Assembly (NCBI GenBank): GCA_028583415.1
Contig: CM053267.1
Coordinates: 29,622,902-29,686,901 of the forward strand
Length of the DNA stretch: 64,000 bases
Source: Protea cynaroides
Lineage: Eukaryota > Streptophyta > Magnoliopsida > Proteales > Proteaceae
Direction of reading: 5' to 3'
Position 1 is the first letter of the stretch. Every line of letters starts with the position of its first letter. Shown here one piece after another: positions 31,523 through 43,538 of the stretch. The translations under genes were made by a program, and so were the position numbers. The notes beneath the pieces are model-generated. The model had not been told where the DNA came from, did not search any database, and saw only the letters and a program-made list of their open reading frames with translations.

Positions 31523-33789
31523 TGTAAGACCCGTATTGAACTAACCCGGTCTTACCACCGTGAACCAGGTCTACCCATCATGGTCGAGCCAAATGGATCA
31601 AGTGCATGAGGGAGATCACGGTCCCAAGTATTAAACTGACCCAAAAACACTAAAATAAGGGGGAGGGTCGCATACCCAGCAAGGAAGGGTCGGACCCCCC
31701 CAATATAAAAGTCAGACCCTGAGTTTTTAATCAGGGGTCGGACATTTAAGAACCAGGGGTCGACGGGATCTCTGACCCCCTCATCGACCCCCAGTCTGCC
31801 GACAGAAACCATGACTTAGGAACTTTCCAAATTTCAATGGGATTCTTTCCTAATCTCAATGGGACTTATTTTGGGAGTTTCTACTCTATAAATAGGATGT
31901 CCCTAAGCCTCTTTCACTACTTTAAGAACCCTAATTGGATTGAGAGAAAGAGAAGAGAAGGAGAAGAGAAAGAGAAGAGAAGGAAAGTGGAGAAGAAGAT
32001 CTAAGAGAATGCTTCAAAGAAACAAGCCTAATTCTCAGGTATGGATACTATCTCCATGTAGTTCTACAGACCTTAGAATAGATAGTGAAGAGGGAATGAT
32101 CTAGGAGAAACCCAAATCATCCATCCATGGTTAGGTTTTCATGAAAAACCATGACAGAAAATCATAGAAACCAGGTAGGGGAATAAACTATGGTTCTAAG
32201 CCATAGAACAGGTATGTAATCGATTGTAGAAGCAAGCCATAGGACCCAAACATGAAGGAAGGGACTGTAGGATGAAAAATTGACTAAATCCACAGGGGGT
32301 CGCATGGGGGGTCGATGGCCAATCGACCCTACCAGACCCTAACAATCGACCCCCAGTGTTTGGGAAGTCCAGAATCTGGGTGGTGGCACCCAGGGTCGAT
32401 GGAACCTCCGACCCTGGCATCGACCCCTAGTTAACAGCATGCTTTTTAAAATCAGAATTAATTCTAATTAAATTCTATCGACTTGATTAGGTCTTTTAGT
32501 GATATAATATCGATATATAGTTGATTCTTAAAGCTTGAAAGAGGATCTACGATCAAGTAAAGGTGAGGGAACAAGACCTATATTAATTGGTTAATATTTT
32601 ATTCTTGAGTCCAATGTCATGATTGATTCTATGCGTGTATGCTTGTTATGTGCATTCAACATGTCATCCAATATTTCTATTATTATTGTTCATGCATATT
32701 TAAATTATTGGTTTTAACATGATGATGATGATGAAGATAGAAATAGGCATGTGAATGTATGTGTGTGGTTGGTGTGCTTGATGCGAGCGAGTATCAGGGG
32801 GGTGTCATAGGTCGGGCCTCAGCACTCTAGCTCTATCTCTAACTCAAGCCTTGTCCACTGAAATCGTCATATCGTCATTACCTTAGCAGAACTATTACGT
32901 CGTAGGGTATGAGGGGAGGTGGTCTCGGACCGTGTAGTCTCTGACTCTTCCGGGGGGCCTTAGCCTTATCTCTATGGACGTATTGAGGGATGCTGGGGTG
33001 AGGCCTTGGATACACTGATTGGCATTAGGATTGGTTAGTTGGAAGCCCAGTTTGCGAGCCCTCGCCAGTAGGGGCTTACGTGTTGGTATGGGCAACGGGT
33101 ACAGCAATAAACGTAACATTTGCGTATACATTGTCCATGGTGGGTGCATGTGGGACGACAATAAATGTTACCTTTGGGCGACTCCACACACTCGTGTATA
33201 GAGGTGCGGCGTCAATAAACGTGACATTTGGCCACCTATCCTTTCTATAGCACATTGCAAACTTATTTATCAGACCAAAGATATGAATTGAATGCATGCA
33301 TATGTTTATTGCATTGTTTTGTTTGCTCACTGAGCCATGATGTGTGCTCACCCTCTCGACGTCGAATATTTTTAGTTGATGATGCAGGTACTATGATCGA
33401 AGATTATATGAGTGGTCCGGTGTACGCCCGTGTTGCTGCAATGGAAGCCGAAGACTTAGTGGATACGCATGACCCCTCATGCGAGTGCAACTCATGCGTA
33501 TTCTATTAGAATTTTATTTGAAATTATAAAGGGATGTAATTGATATTCTATTTATTTACGTCTTAGTTGATACAACAATAACTGGATATTTTAATTATGA
33601 TTATTACAGTTAGAGTTTTCGGTTCATTTACTATAAGACTTTTGCTATTGTGTATTTATTCTGATTATGATTGTGGATGTGCATGGTTTTATTTTTAATG
33701 GATATAGCCTATTAGAGATTCTGGTTGAACCGTTGGTTTATTAGCGGTTCATCACACTGTTCTGAATGGTGCAGAATTGGGGTGTGATA
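31523..33789 (+). repeat. 5' LTR of element C
   Basis: Begins TGTAAGACCCG and ends GTGTGATA (decayed from TGACA). Contains GGTCG blocks at 31668-31800 and 32293-32430 and three copies of a CAATAAACGTNACATTTG-type motif at 33104, 33159 and 33213, the reverse complement of the B motif. Confidence 0.93.
31887..32040 (+). promoter_or_regulatory. LTR promoter and candidate leader splice donor of element C
   Basis: TATAAATA at 31887-31894, followed by a conserved CCCTAAGCCTCTTTCAC start region and purine-rich leader, then TTCTCAG|GTATGG with the exon ending at 32038. B has the same arrangement on the minus strand, and D has a close variant. The pairing with the gag-side acceptor is inference. Confidence 0.55.
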
Positions 33790-33792
33790 ACT

Positions 33793-33804
33793 TGGAATCA
33801 GAGC
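33793..33804 (+). other. Primer-binding site of element C
   Basis: TGGAATCAGAGC, one mismatch to the tRNA-iMet site TGGTATCAGAGC seen in B. Confidence 0.85.
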
Positions 33805-34093
33805 ATCTCAGGCCTTGTCTGTGAAACCGTATACTTCCATAAAAGTCGTGAACTGAGATAGGATAAAAATTTAAAAGATGTAATAATAACACACCATAAG
33901 CATCTGTGTTGTTTGAGACTAAACTGGAAGAGAATAATGCATCTATTAAATGAGAAACAAATTTAAATACAACCAAAAGGAAGAACAAATGTTTATATAT
34001 ATATATATATATATATATATGATTAAAAGCAGAGTACAGTCCACAGTCCGAATAGTTACTCTGAAGTACAAAAAGAAAAATAAAAGAAGTACA

Positions 34094-35485
34094 TCAAGAA
34101 GCTGGAGGTGATGGGGGAGGCGGTGCCTCATGGTCTTTATCATAGTCTTCAACGTAGACTCTAGTCAACAAAGCTATCTGAGTCTGGGTCGTCTGGAGAC
34201 TAGCTGTGAGATCAGCCACCCGCTGGTCAGTCACACGCTGAGCATCCCTCAGCTCTCCCATCCGCTGATCCGATAGGTGCTGAGCGGCTAGAAGCTCTCC
34301 CACCTGCTGGTCCGATACGCACTGAGCAACCAGAAGCTCTCTCACCCGCTGATCAGACAAGCGCTGAGCCTCTAGAAGCTCTCCCATCCTCAAGTCAGAC
34401 ATACACTGAACCTCTCGTATCTCGTGCAATATCCTCATCATGTCATCAGAAGGAGAATACGAAGGACCAGCTGCATGCAAAGGACCAACTGAAGAAGACG
34501 GACCAGCTCTAGTAGCATGAGTAGGTAATGGAGGAGGTATGGCATCTACATCCATGTATAGTCGATCGTCATCATCCCCATGAACCCCTGCTCCAGCGGC
34601 TGCTGCTGCTGCCTCAGCGTCAGCCATCTCCACTCGAGTGCGAGGGCGTACCATCGCGTTCCTCTCCTCATCGCTGACCTGGGCATCCCGCATGCCCATC
34701 TTGCAAATAGCCTCCCAATCCAGAGGCGATGAGAAGGATTTCTCCTGAACCTTCTCATCCAACAAATCCACCCCCAGGCGGTTAAGCAATGTAGTGATCA
34801 TGCGTCCATAAGGAAGGTTGCCAGTGTGACTGGGCAACGTGGCACTGATCATCGTCTGCATGATGATATAGGAAAGGTAGACGGGCTGCCTAGTGCATAT
34901 GCAGTACAGTAGGTACTGGGTCAACTGGGAGACCCTCTCATAATGATCACTCTGCGGTATCAGGTTATGCTGAATGATCTTGCAGTATATCTGTGGATCT
35001 GAGCGCAGATAACTCGCTTTCATCTGCCAGCGATCAGGTCTGATGAGCTGACGATCGATCTCAGCCCTCATCTGGGGAGAAAAGAACTGGGGCTCTTCAG
35101 GACCACAAAACACCAAGGGACCAGCATAGGAAATGCCCAACAAGTCGGCCAGCTGTCGATAATCGAATGAAACATCTACCCCCTTGACGTAACTGGTGAT
35201 CCGAAGCTCACCACCCCTCTCAACATCATTGTAATCTCCCACAACCTGGAGATTATAAAAGAATTGGCGTACCAAGTGAGGACAGGTACAGGCGTCATAG
35301 GTGATGACAGGGAGTCATCCCATATCACCAAAGGCCCCCTCCACATTGAACAAGGCTAAGCTAGCCAAGTCCACTTTGCGGCCTCCCTCTACCTTCTTGC
35401 GAGCATAGTGGGCATACTGTGTCTCAGCTTTATTGAAACGGAAGCGAATATGATCGCGAACCCTGGGTACCTTGGTACGAGCCAT
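34094..35485 (-). pseudogene. Antisense gene of element C, best-preserved copy, Transposase_32-like with coiled-coil repeats
   Basis: The ATG at 35485 opens a frame of about 460 codons, broken only by TGA in place of a Trp codon near 35313; from there 393 residues are open to TGA at 34096-34094. The N-terminus has the NVEGAFGDMG and ITYDACTCP signatures. The middle (RITSYVKGVDVSFDYRQL, then NLIPQSDHYERVSQL, LPYGRMITTLLNRLGVDL) fits the putative plant transposon protein pattern (PF20167). An acidic and Ala-rich linker follows, then four or so 14-residue units of the type LSDQRVGELLAAQ, predicted coiled coil, then PPPPSPPAS. Such long openness compared with the damaged gag-pol next door is notable. 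Function unknown. Confidence 0.75.
34200..34400 (-). repeat. 42-bp tandem repeats coding for the coiled coil of the antisense protein
   Basis: Units of about 42 bp (14 codons, SDQRVGELLAAQ-like) repeat about four times in C. Element B has a much shorter version, so repeat number varies between copies. Confidence 0.7.
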
Positions 35486-35490
35486 AGTAT

Positions 35491-35939
35491 CTGTAAATAA
35501 GAAAGAAAAACAAATAATGGCTTAGTAGAGAGTATAAAAAAAAACCCCAAAATTTCGACATAATAACGACGTAAATTAGGCAAAAGCCACACTTTTCACC
35601 CATACACGTGGGCAGAAGGACTTACATAGATCCTAAACTATACTGTGGGACTTATACAGTCGAAAATTTCAACTAATTAGATTGAATTGTAAGAAATTTC
35701 AAGAAATTCAAAATCTCGACAAAATTAGGGCAAAAAGTGTAAATTTTGAGTTTCTCGATAACCAACCGATGAAACTCAAATATTTTTTAGGGCTTTCGTT
35801 CCTCGAGTCACCAACAACAAAATCGCCCAATAAAAATCAAATTTTTATGATTGAAAAAAGTTTAATTTAAAAAATACAAGATAAACGAGCAAAAACCTAG
35901 GTAAAAAAACCTAAAAACATGAAAAGGTAGAATACATAC
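35491..35939 (-). other. Leader intron of the antisense gene (element C)
   Basis: Minus strand: donor CTACAG|GTATG (exon end 35940), acceptor TTTCTTATTTACAG (next exon at 35490), 449 nt. The ATG is 5 nt downstream of the acceptor, as in A and B. Confidence 0.6.
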
Positions 35940-36097
35940 CTGTAGCAGAGGTGTAGACAACGAAACAAGGAGTACAAACCACCAACGGACCGGAGTTGTC
36001 ACTGTAGCAACTCAGAGGGACGAGTCGAGTCAAAGCGGAGAGGAAAGAATGGGAAATAGACTTTGAATCGAAACTTAAAAATCAGATTTTTGGTCTG

Positions 36098-36312
36098 GGG
36101 GTCGGAAAATTCGATTAAAACAATCGACCCACCCATCGACCCCCCCATCGACCCTCGGCTCTCGGGAATCTGATAGAGAACCAGGGGTCGCACCCTGGGT
36201 TGGACATCCTCCGACCCCCCCCATCGACCCCTGGCTCTCGGGAAGAATGGGTGATTTCTCAGGGTCGCAGATTAAGGGTCGGACATCCATCGACCCCCAC
36301 CATCAACCCTGT
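36098..36312. repeat. GGTCG/CGACC motif array in the spacer of element C
   Basis: Same type and position as in A and B: CATCGACCCCC, GGGGTCG and CTCTCGGGAA units alternating in both orientations. Confidence 0.8.
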
Positions 36313-36457
36313 AGTGAAAACACAGCATTTTCGACAGAATGATCTGAAAAATTTGAAATGTGCATTTGTTAGTGGTTTTAAAATATGAGAATGAAGTATT
36401 TAATGATTGTCTCTCGTGTTCAATGATTTTCAGGCAATCTCACTATCAAATTAATTA

Positions 36458-37713
36458 ATGGCGGGACACAGAGTAACCAGACAAAGCCGTAACTCTATCC
36501 CACCACCACCACCTATGGGGGAAGATAACCAGACACAACCGGGAATACAGGGGAACATGAACACGGCACCGTCCAACATAAATAGGAAGACAAATCATAC
36601 AAATCTACCAGCTCCACCTACAGACTTGGCCACAGTCGTAATGAACTTGGCCCAACAGCTGCAACAAATGCAACAGGCACAAGCTACGATACAAGCTACC
36701 AAAGGCATAACTCTTACAGCTCCACAAACACCTCCAATGCCAGCTGGACAGGCAAGCACAACACCAGGGGGGAGTAGCACAGTACCTCACACACCTCAGA
36801 CTCCTATCATGCAGGCTCAAGTATCAAATCTTGAGATAGCTCAAGGTGGATATCAATACCAACCACCTATGTATGGAGCGTATGTCCCGCAGCCACTAGA
36901 TCACTCCAGACTGGTGGAGCGTTTTCTGAAACTGAAGCCCAGAGAGTTTAATGCAAGCCAGCAGATCCTTTATGGCCGGCACACTGGGTTGACGAAATGG
37001 AAAGAAACTTTATGATGATGACATTAAATGAAGAAGAAAAAGTATTGTGTGACACCTTTATGCTGAAAGGAGATGCACACCATTGGTGGAGGTCTACCAG
37101 GACATATTTACTTACAAAGCACGCCCAAATGACTTGGGATATTTATAAAGAGGCGTTGTACTTTCCGAGAAGTTTCAGAGATTCTATGGAAAGAGAGTTT
37201 CTGAGTTTATATCAGGGGCAGATGACCGTGGATGCGTACCAACAGCGTTATAAAGAGCTATTCTTCTTTGCACCCCCTAGTATGCAAGAGGAAAACACCA
37301 AGACCCGAAGGTTCGTCATGGGACTTAGGGGAAGCATCCGTGAGCACGTTCTGGGACATGAAAAGAAAATCTATAATGAAGCGGCACAAATTGCTCGAGT
37401 TATAGAATCAAGCCAGAAGGAGAGCTATTTCATGCAAAACAGAGGCATAAAAAGGCCAGCTGGAAATTCTTATAATGGAGGGAATAACAAGACATTCAAA
37501 CCCTCCGTGCTCAAGGCTTTACCGCTGCAACCAAGACTACTCCCATAGTTCAACAGCAACACAAGCCAATTACTGAAGGGATAAAATATTTTAACTGCAA
37601 TCAAGTGGGAGATATAGCAAGGGAATGTCCTAAGCCCAAGAAGCAGCTACATTAAGGACGAGTTTACGCGGTTACATCGGAGGATGCTGCCGCATCGCCT
37701 GATGTGGTCACAG
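36458..37713 (+). pseudogene. gag: gag of element C, frameshifted
   Basis: Starts MAGHRVTRQSRNS, with TTTTCAG 25 nt upstream. A single-base deletion near 36952 shifts the frame; the Gag core reopens from 36997. A 9-nt deletion removes three residues before YFPRSF, and another shift lies near 37500. The knuckle region has Phe for the first Cys (as in A) and Asp for His. These changes exclude a working Gag. Confidence 0.86.
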
Positions 37714-37784
37714 GTATGACTTACATTTTTAGTTAGTTGTATTACATTGTATGAGCATGTAGACTAAACCAAAACAAATCACAT
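37714..37784 (+). other. Decayed intron-like block between gag and protease (element C)
   Basis: Starts GTATGACTTAC as in A, but the acceptor CACAG has become CACAT and the block is 71 nt. The interior is almost the same as in A. Confidence 0.55.
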
Positions 37785-40700
37785 GTATCGTACCTATTAA
37801 TGGCATTCCCGCCAGAGTACTCTTTGATTTAGGAGCTACTCATTCCTTTATATCTGTGACATTTGGAAAAAAGCTAAATCTACCCCTTAAATCCTTAGAC
37901 TACAAACTACTTGTACGATCACCTATGGGATTAGAAGTGGAGTTAGAAAAAGTTATGGACCATGTCCAGTTCTTATTGATGAAAAGACCTTGGATGCAAC
38001 CTTGATCCAACTTGAGATGGCAGACTTTGACGTCATCTTGGGAATAGACTGGTTAGTTTGACATTCTGCAAACCTGTTGTGTGCCGAAAAGAAGCTGACA
38101 TTTAATGACAAGGAAGGAGCAGAGTTCAGTTTTTTGGGAACCAAACTTCCCCGTAAACGAAAGCTCATACTCTCGGCACTAAAGGCTAAGAAGTGCCTTG
38201 AGAAAGGAGCAGTCGGGTATTTAGTATCTGTGGTCGACCTTACCAAGGAAACACCACGAATGGAAGATATTGATGTCGTGCATGACTATCCAGACCTATT
38301 TCCTGAAGAACTACCAGGATTACCACCCGACTGAGCTACAGAGTTTGTTATAGATCTTATACCTGGAGCCGCACCAGTATCGAAAGAACCTTATCGAATG
38401 GCTCATACTGAACTAAAGGAATTGAAAGTACAACTACAAGAATTGCTGGACAAGGGTTATATTCGCCCTAGTATATCGCCATGGGGAGCACCAGTATTAT
38501 TCGTGAAGAAGAAGGACGATAGTGTTCGCTTATGCATAGACTACCGAGAGTTGAATAAACTGACAATCAAGAATCGATATCTATTGCCTGGGATCGATGA
38601 CCTATTCGATCAGTTGCAAGGTGCCAAAGTGTTCTCCAAGATCGATCTTCAGTCAGGCTACCATCAGTTGAAGATTAAGGATGGTGATATTCCCAAAACA
38701 GCATTCAGGACCAGATATGAACATTATGAATTTTTGGTCATGTCTTTTGGATTGACAAACGCACCAGCAACCTTTATGGAACTTATGAACCAAGTTTTCC
38801 ACGACATGTTAGATATGTCGGTTATTGTATTCATTGATGATATACTAGTCTACTCCAAAGACGAGAAAACTCATGTTAAGAATCTAAACGCCGCTCTGCC
38901 GTGACTACGGAAGGAAAAGTTTTACGCTAAATTTACAAAGTGTGAGTTTTGACTAAAGGAAGTCGCATTTCTAGGCCATGTAGTATCTGCTGAAGGAATT
39001 AAAGTGGATCCCAGCAAGATCGGGGCTATTGTAAAGTGGGAAGCACCGAAGAGCGTTGTAGAAATTAGAAGTTTTCTGAGTCTAGCTGGATATTATCGAC
39101 GATTTGTGGGAAACTATTCCCGAATTACCGTACCTCTCACTAGCTTGACTAAGAAGGGCGAGAAGTTTGTTTGGACGGATAAATGCGAGAAGAGTTTCCA
39201 AACCTTGAAGGCTAGATTGATATCAGCTACAGTCTTGACCATCCCAATTCCAGGACAACCATTTATCTTGTACACCGATGCATCCGAACTGGGATTAGGA
39301 TGCGGACTTATGCAAGGAGAACAAGTAATTGCTTATGCCTCAAGACAACTGAAGACACATGAAAAGAAATACCCCACTCATGATTTGGAACTAGCGACAG
39401 TTGTACATCCTGTCAAAATATGGAGACATTATCTGTACGGGGAGAAGTTTCAGATTAAATCAGACCATAAAAGTTTTACTTATCTATTTAATCAGAAGGA
39501 GCTGAATATGAGACAAAGAAGATGGCTGAAACTATTGAAAGACTATGATTGTGATATCCAGTATCATCCGGGGAAAGCTAATGTAGTAGCCGATGCGTTG
39601 AGTAGAATGACAATGATAAAATCTCAGGGAGAGGTTAGCACAACCGTCGCAATGTGTACTACCAGAAAGGTATTGAAGCACGGTAATGAGCAGTTTGTGA
39701 TAGATGCACAAGATGGATCAGCCAACCAAGGATTTATTCATGGGTTTTCAAATATGTTTGCCGCATTAAAGATTATACCGGATATAGTTGATGAAGTGAA
39801 GACAGCTATCAAATCAAACCCTTACCTAATAACGGTACAAGAGGACATCGAAAAAGGTAGAACTAACCCTAAGTTCACCTTGGACGAAGAAAAGGTACTG
39901 AAGTACAAAGGAAGAATATGTGTATCCGAAACAGAAAGCTTGGACATTAGACACCGATTGATGAAAGAAGCCCATACCACCATCTATTCGATACATCCTA
40001 GAAGTACAAAAATGTATCATGATCTAAAGAAATTATATTGGTGGAGAGGAATGAAAGAAGATGTAGCTAAGTTCGTGTCTCAATGCCTAAATTGTCAGAA
40101 AGTAAAAGCTGAACGACAAAGACCGGCAGGACTATTACAGCCATTACCAGAACCAGCATGGAAATGGAACTGCATCACTATGGACTTCGTCACGGGATTA
40201 CCATTGACTCCTCGAGTAGTTGACGTAGTTTGGGTGATTGTAGACTGCCTGACTAAAATAGCTCACTTTATACCTATACGACCTCAGTATACACTGGAGA
40301 GGTTTGCTAAGCTGTATGTGGATAACATTGTGCGATTACACGGTGTACCTGAAAGCATTGTGTCCGATAGAGATCCACGATTTACTTCAAAATTTTGGGA
40401 AGGATTACAAAAGGCTATGGGTACAACATTGAATTTTAGTACTACATTCCACCCACAGACAAATGGATAGTCAGAGCGTACAATTCAGATTCTAGAAGAT
40501 ATGCTTCGAGCATGTGTAATTGATTTTAAAGTATCATGAGATGAAAAGTTACCACTGATGGAGTTCACTTATAATAATAGCTATCAGGCTACTATACAGA
40601 TGTCACCCTATGAAGCACTGTATGGCAGAAAGTGTCGAACTCCCTTGTTTTGGAATGAAGTTGGGGAATGTAGTATTGTTGGACCGGAATTTATTGAAGA

Positions 40701-41262
40701 GACTTGTCGAGTGGTCGACATTATCAAAGAAAGAGTGAGAACAGCTCAGAATCGTCAGAAGCAATATGCCGATACCCGACGTCGAGACCTTGAGTTCGTC
40801 GTGGGTGATAAAGTATTCTTAAAAGTATCGCCTATGCGAGGGTTGAAACGGTTCGGACAGAAAGGGAAACTAGGTCCAAGATATGTCGGGCCATATGAGA
40901 TTCTAGCTAAGCGTGGGAAAGTGGCTTACCAGTTAGCACTACCACCATCTATGTCAAGTGTGCATGACGTATTTCACATTTTCTTATTAAAGAAGTATGT
41001 CAAGGATCCGACGCACGTTTTGACAATAGACTTACCTGATTTGACTGAAGATTTGACATTTAAAGTAACACCAACTGAAATCACCAGCCGAAAGGTTCAA
41101 CGACTACGCAACCGTGATATCTATTATGTTATGGTCACCTGGAGAAGTAGAGATATGGAAGAAATCACATGGGAAGAAGAGAATGCTATGCGAAAGCAAT
41201 ATCCTCATTTATTTGACTCGAAAGGTATGTACAATTTTGAAGACAAAATTTTTTATAAGTAG
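37785..41262 (+). pseudogene. pol: pol of element C: protease to chromodomain, many lesions
   Basis: Protease has D-L-G in place of D-S-G (about 37824). A lost G near 37953, a TGA near 38060, a TGA at about 38332 and further stops near 38902 and 38950 break RT, although FIDDILVYSKD is intact (about 38830-38860). RNase H and the first half of integrase are open from 39004 to 40470 (488 codons), ending at the TAG shared with copy A. The last segment (40558-41262) keeps the integrase end and a Tekay-type chromodomain (WRSRDMEEITWEEENAMR) with a normal stop next to the polypurine tract. Confidence 0.9.
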
Positions 41263-41270
41263 GGGGGAGT
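41261..41270 (+). other. Polypurine tract of element C
   Basis: AGGGGGGAGT immediately before TGTAAGATCC of the 3' LTR, identical to that of B. Confidence 0.88.
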
Positions 41271-43538
41271 TGTAAGATCCGTATCGATCTAACCCGGTCT
41301 TACCACCTTGAACCAGGTCTACCCATCATGGTCGAGCCAAATGGATCAAGTGCGTGAGAGAGATCATGATCCCAGGTATTAAACTGACCCAAAAACACCA
41401 AAATAAGGGGGAGGGTCGCATACCCAACAAGGCAGGGTCGGACCCCCCTAGTATAAAAGTCAAACCCTGAGTTTTTAACCAGGGGTCGGACATTTTAGAA
41501 CCAGGGGTCGACGGGATCTCTGACCCCCTCATCGACCCCTAGTCTGCCTTTCGAAACCGTGAATTAGGAACTTTCTAAATTTCAATGGGATTCTTTCCTA
41601 ATCTCAATGAGACTTATTTTGGGAGTTTCTACTCTATAAATAGGACGTCCCTAAGCCTCTTTCACTGCTTTAAGAACCCTAATTGGATTGAGAGAAAGAG
41701 AAGAGAAGGAGAAGAGAAAGAGAAGAGAAGGAAGGTGGAGAAGAAGATCAAAGAGAAGGCTTCAGAGAAACAAGCCTAATTCTCAGGTATGGATACTATC
41801 TCCATGTAGTTCTACAGACCTTAGAATAGATAGTGAAGAGGGAATGATCTAGGAGAAGCCCAAATCATCCATCCATGGTTAGGTTTTCATGGAAAACCAT
41901 GGGGAAAAATCATAGAAACCAGATAGGGGAATAAACTATGGTTCTAAGCCATAGAACAGGTATGTAATTGATTGTAGAAGCAAGCCATAGGACCCAAACA
42001 TGAAGGAAGGGACTGTAGGATGAAAAATTGACTAAACCCACAAGGGGTCGCACGGGGGGTCGATGGCCAATCGACCCTACCAGACCCTAACAATCGACCC
42101 CCAGTGTTTGGGAAGTCCAGAATATGGGTGGTAGCACCCAGGGTCGATGGAACCTCCGACCCTAGCATCGACCCCTAGTTAACAACATACTTTTTAAAAT
42201 CAGAATTAATTCTAATTAAATTCTATCGACTTGATTAGGTCTTCTAGTGATATAATATCGATATATAGTTGATTCTTAAAGCTTGAAAGAGGATCTACGA
42301 TCAAGTAAATGTGAGGGAACAAGACCTAAACTAATTGGTTAATAATAAACTGTTTTATTCTTGAGTCCAATGCCATGATTGATTCTATGCGTGTATGCTT
42401 GTTATGTGCATTCAACATGTCATCCAATATTTCTATTATTACTGTTCATGCATATTTAAATTATTGGTTATAACATGATGATGATGATGATGATAGGAAT
42501 AGGCATGTGAATGTATGTGTGTGGTTGGTGTGCTTGATGCGAGCGAGTATCAGGGGGGGTGTCATAGGCCGAGCCTCAGCACTCTAGCTCTATCTCTAAC
42601 TCAAGCCTTGTCCACTGACATCGTCGTATCGTCATTACCTTAGCAGAACTATTACGTCGTAGGGTATGAGGGGAGGTGGTCTCGGACCGTGTAGTCTCTA
42701 ACTCTTCCAGGGGGCCTTAGCCCTATCTCTATGGACGTATTGAGGGATGCTGGGGTGAGGCCTTGGATACACTGATTGGCATTAGGATTGGTTAGTTGGA
42801 AGCCCAGTTTGTGAGCCCTCGCCAGCAGGGGCTTACGTGTTGGTATGGGCAACGGGTACAGCAATAAACATAACCTTTGCGTATACATTGTCCATGGTGG
42901 GTGCATGTGGGACGACAATAAACGTTACATTTGGGTGGCTCCACACACTCGTGTATAGAGGTGTGGCGTCAATAAACGTGACATTTGACCACCTATCCTT
43001 TCTATAGCATATTGCAAACTTATTTACCAGACCAAAGATATGAATTGAATGCATGCATATGTTTTTTGCATTGTTATTTGCTCACTGAGCCATGATGTGT
43101 GCTCACCCTCTCGACGTCGAATATTTTTAGTTGATGATGCAGGTACTACGGTCAAAGATTATATGAGTGCTCCGGTGTACGCACGTGTTGCTGCAATGGA
43201 AGCCGAAGACTTAGTGGATACGCATGACCCCTCATGCGAGTGCAACTCATGCGTATTCGATTAGATTTCATTTGAATTTATAAAGGGATGTAATTGATTT
43301 TTTTTTATGTCTCAGTTGATACAACAATAACTTGATATTTTATTTATGATTATTACAGTTAGAGTTCTCGGTTCATTTATTATAAGACTTCCGCTATTGT
43401 GTATTTATTCTGATTATGGTTCTGGATGTGCATGGTTTTATTTTAAATGGATATAGCCTATTAGAGATCATGGTTGAACCGTTGGTTTATTAACGGTTCA
43501 TCACACTGTTCTGAATGGTGCAGAATTGGGGTGTTACA
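41271..43538 (+). repeat. 3' LTR of element C
   Basis: 2268 bp, closely similar to the 5' LTR. TATAAATA at 41635-41642, GGTCG blocks at about 41410-41545 and 42045-42180, iterated CAATAAACG motifs at about 42862-42990. It ends GTGTTACA and is followed by ACTTGGTATAAG, which resembles spacer plus PBS. Confidence 0.92.

Larger units (their letters stand above)
31523..43538 (+). mobile_element. Full-length Ty3/gypsy retrotransposon C with antisense gene
   Basis: 5' LTR 31523-33789 and 3' LTR 41271-43538 (about 2.27 kb each), PBS at 33793-33804 with one mismatch, polypurine tract at 41261-41270. The order is antisense gene (34094-35485, -), spacer, gag, intron-like block, pol. The internal sequence is closer to copy A than to B. 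No target duplication is evident (AGTGG versus ACTTG), and PBS-like sequence follows the 3' LTR. Many point mutations and small indels make gag-pol inactive. Confidence 0.93.
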
